This document shows, piece after piece, positions 28,797 to 30,772 of a DNA stretch of 30,772 bases (position 1 is the first letter of the stretch; each line of letters begins with the position of its first letter). The position numbers and the translations under genes were made by a program. The stretch covers positions 1 through 30,772 of the forward strand of contig JAUCBJ010004932.1 of the NCBI GenBank assembly GCA_032718475.1, in the 5' to 3' direction. The notes beneath the pieces were generated by a model. That model had not been told where the DNA came from, did not search any database, and saw only the letters and a program-made list of their open reading frames with translations. This stretch comes from Nemertoderma westbladi. Taxonomy: Eukaryota > Xenacoelomorpha > Nemertodermatida > Nemertodermatidae.

Positions 28797-29538
28797 CATA
28801 CAGACATACCAAGGACTGCAGCCATATACAGATATACCGATATATGCAACAGTCTGAAGGTGCTTACCCATAATACAGTAATACTGTATGTGAGTGAATG
28901 TTAGTGTATTCAATTCCGCTAGCCAGCCCCACAAATAGGCTTTAAGCAATATTGGGAACACGAGGTTGATTGCCAATATCAACCTCGTATCACCCCAATA
29001 AACGGGGACAACAGGCCCCAGGGGAACACACACACAGCGGGGGTCAGAGGTTATACCTCCGGGAGGGAGAGAGTGACAGTAACGAGGGGGAAGAGAGTAG
29101 AGGGTGAGAAGTGAGTTATTAGCCAATGGGGGGAAAGCATCGACTGAGTAGTGCAATGCGGCCAACAGTGCAATATATATTATCATTCGTTGTGCCAATT
29201 CATTCACTTGTAGTAAGTCAGTTAGTTAGGACAGTACCGGAACTCTAATTACCGTCTCCATCTGCTGTCAGCAATATATTATCATTTACCGGTACACCAC
29301 ATCAAACATCAACTATTCGTGCTATTATCATTTATTATATTATATCATTGAGCCTATATACACCGATTAATCAATAACTCAGAACTCTTTCACATACACA
29401 CGGCGGGGACGCGTAGATTAAAAACCGGATAAACAGTAATTAGTCACAGTAATTAGAACTGAGCTGCTGTCCTAAGTAATTATAACCAACCAGCTGCCCT
29501 AAGTTATAGAATCCAACAGCCCGAGCTGACTGCTAAAG
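28797..29538 (+). other. Possible 5' LTR and leader of a gag-like retroelement
   Basis: This region precedes a gag-like frame. A TATA-like AATATATATTA lies at 29172-29182. ACGAGGTTGA (28960-28969) is inverted at 28979-28988. The leader repeats AGCTG(C/T)...CCTAAGT at 29461-29505. CGGCGGGGACGCG at 29402-29414 follows ACACA and could be a changed primer-binding site, but no tRNA match was established. Without a second LTR in the window the boundaries cannot be fixed. Confidence 0.35.
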
Positions 29539-30432
29539 ATGAGTCGAGAAGGAGAAACGACACCGCCGTGGACCCCGGACGATGACAAAGACCTAACGAT
29601 CCGCGAGGCCGCGACGCGACGGTACCGACCCACGACGCCGGACCCATAGACAATGGGTGATCCGGTAATCCAAGACGAGGGGGGCCGTCTACAACTAGAG
29701 GACGAGTCGGGAGGAGAGAGAGACGAGTCGACACACGACGGCGGTCGACGTGCTGATGTTGCCGGCCAGCCACAGGCCGAGGGCGACGGTGTGAGGCGTC
29801 GGGTGAGGCCGCCGGTACGACGCCGGACCCGGAGAGATAGAGGAGATGTCGGCGACGAGGACGTCGGGGTCAGCGATCGACTTCGACGGGCCTACAACGC
29901 GACCCGGAAACAACTGAAAGAAGCCAAAGGAGGGGCCAAGATAGACCAGGTGAAGTTGAAAAGGCGACTAGGTGAGTCGAATGAACACTTTAATTACTTG
30001 ATGCGTTTTGGGCAGAGAGAACTAGCCGATGAGAGAGCGAGAGGGGTTGCCAGGGAACTGTTTGAACTATGGGAATGCAGGGGTATGGAGCCTGGTGTAG
30101 TGTACATAGGGCCATACTTAGTCGATGCCCAGGGAGTAAAATTAGTGGGTTGGAGGAGACCGCAGGAGGGCGAATCCGAGTTTGACCCGGAGGATTCAGT
30201 CTCGTCGGTCGGAGGAAGTTCCGGGAGGTGGGGAAAAGTTAGTAGGACGGGAAGGCGGAGGGAGTCCGTCACAACCGATAAGTCTGCTACATCCTCCGCA
30301 AAGGAAAGAAGGAAGACGGCAATAAATCTGGCATGCCAACTCGATCTGGCGGTGCTAGATCGGAGAGAATTAGAGAGATAGTTAGAGGAAGAGAGTGCGT
30401 TAATAGAAGTTTTCAGGAATGTGAGAAAATAG
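29539..30432 (+). pseudogene. Gag-like reading frame with three TAG stops
   Basis: From the ATG at 29539 one frame runs to 30432 with TAG codons at 29647, 30379 and 30430. Between them it reads as one protein. It has an acidic and arginine-rich N-terminal half (VRRRVRPPVRRRTRRDRG), then a more structured part (ESNEHFNYLMRFGQRELADE, GVVYIGPYLVDAQGVKLVGW), then a serine/acid-rich segment. There is no zinc knuckle. CpG density is high. After the last TAG the next plausible frame is one base out. Position after an LTR-like leader and the charged composition suggest a gag of an LTR retroelement, but I recognise no defined family. Confidence 0.6.
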
Positions 30433-30437
30433 GGAGG

Positions 30438-30772
30438 ATGGAAAGAAAGGAGCGAGAAGAGCGTGAGGAGGCGAGAGAGCAGAGTGAACGTAAAGAGCGT
30501 GAGGAGGAACGTAAAGAGCATGAGGCGGAACGTAAAGAGCGTGAGGTGGCGAGGGAAGCGAGACGAATGGAGAGAGTTGCGAGAGAGGCGGAATTAGCCG
30601 ATCAGAGTGCGCGGGAGGGTCGGGAAAGAGAGGCAACGGGGAAGCGTGTGCGGGATAATATGCACGCCCGGTTGAAGGAGCTTATGCACTATCAAACCAA
30701 ACAGAAGCGCCGACTAGAACTGGCGCAGATGGGATTGTCAGAGAGCGAGACTGGCTCGAGTATTTACGAGGA
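30438..30772 (+). CDS. Charged coiled-coil segment, continues beyond the window
   Basis: From an ATG at 30438 the frame is open to the window edge (111 codons, no stop). It reads MERKEREEREEAREQSERKE and further R/E-rich repeats, then ATGKRVRDNMHARLKELMHY and LELAQMGLSESETGSS. The first part should form a long charged helix, built on a GAGCGTGAGGA..CGTAAA repeat. It is probably the C-terminal continuation of the gag-like frame, separated by a one-base change in the A run at 30426-30429. It could instead be a second overlapping frame. Partial at the 3' side. Confidence 0.55.
   Translation, partial: MERKEREEREEAREQSERKEREEERKEHEAERKEREVAREARRMERVAREAELADQSAREGREREATGKRVRDNMHARLKELMHYQTKQKRRLELAQMGLSESETGSSIYE

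Noticed and set aside
28794-29207. Minus-strand 137-codon frame with a signal-peptide-like start (MIIYIALLAALHYSVDA)
   Set aside because: It overlaps the likely LTR/leader of the gag-like element, its hydrophobic start coincides with a TATA-like AT run, and the rest has no domain.
29994-30636. Minus-strand frames of 175 and 78 codons
   Set aside because: They are shadows of the charged gag-like and coiled-coil frames on the plus strand; low-complexity composition explains their length.

Overview
The window looks like repeat-rich, AT-biased nuclear DNA of a marine invertebrate. Echinoderm or another invertebrate deuterostome is my guess, from the many TAGGCCTA and TACCGGTA words and the mix of transposon families; this is an impression, not a proof. 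No bacterial gene organisation, rRNA or recognisable tRNA was seen. Almost everything identifiable is mobile or repetitive DNA. The one gene that looks intact is an intronless 13-finger C2H2 zinc-finger gene on the minus strand (22362-23831).

Layout. 1-2000: a 40-bp satellite of about 45 copies. 2000-3550: C-rich tracts, a hammerhead-like motif and an array of PstI palindromes. 3738-5840: a minus-strand LINE reverse-transcriptase remnant split by a hAT-type foldback element with long inverted arms and a perfect 8-bp target duplication. 5840-7860: unassigned DNA with a GC-rich candidate MITE. 7862-14896: a nested pile. A plus-strand LINE fragment is interrupted by a 5'-truncated Ty3/Gypsy-like pol; that pol is interrupted by hAT element A, A contains B and B contains C. 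Each hAT copy has its own 8-bp duplication. 15131-18299: an element with 79-bp inverted ends and TA duplications, carrying five TTGATCAAA boxes at an exact 11-bp spacing per end. It holds a GADT/SAPV minisatellite, a perfect 35-bp hairpin and two pairs of dispersed direct repeats.

19093-20642 is a CpG-rich, coding-like block of unknown family, broken over several frames and ending in a very basic tail. It is the best candidate for an undescribed gene, possibly of viral or mobile origin. 21635-21978 is a GIY-YIG endonuclease remnant of Penelope type. Downstream of the zinc-finger gene are a poly-T tract, an alternating TCCGGAATTACCCC cluster, a TIR element (25032-25875), and a larger element (26096-28796) hosting a foldback insertion flanked by an unusually long direct duplication of about 91 bp. 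The window ends in a gag-like, CpG-rich reading frame (29539-30772) with three TAG stops and a frame change, probably the 5' part of an LTR retroelement running off the edge.

The genes do not form a pathway. The window reads as a heterochromatin-like accumulation of nested elements beside a fast-changing zinc-finger array. No intact transposase was found, so the DNA elements would need enzymes supplied from elsewhere. Some frame breaks could be assembly indels, since long homopolymers and tandem repeats are frequent.
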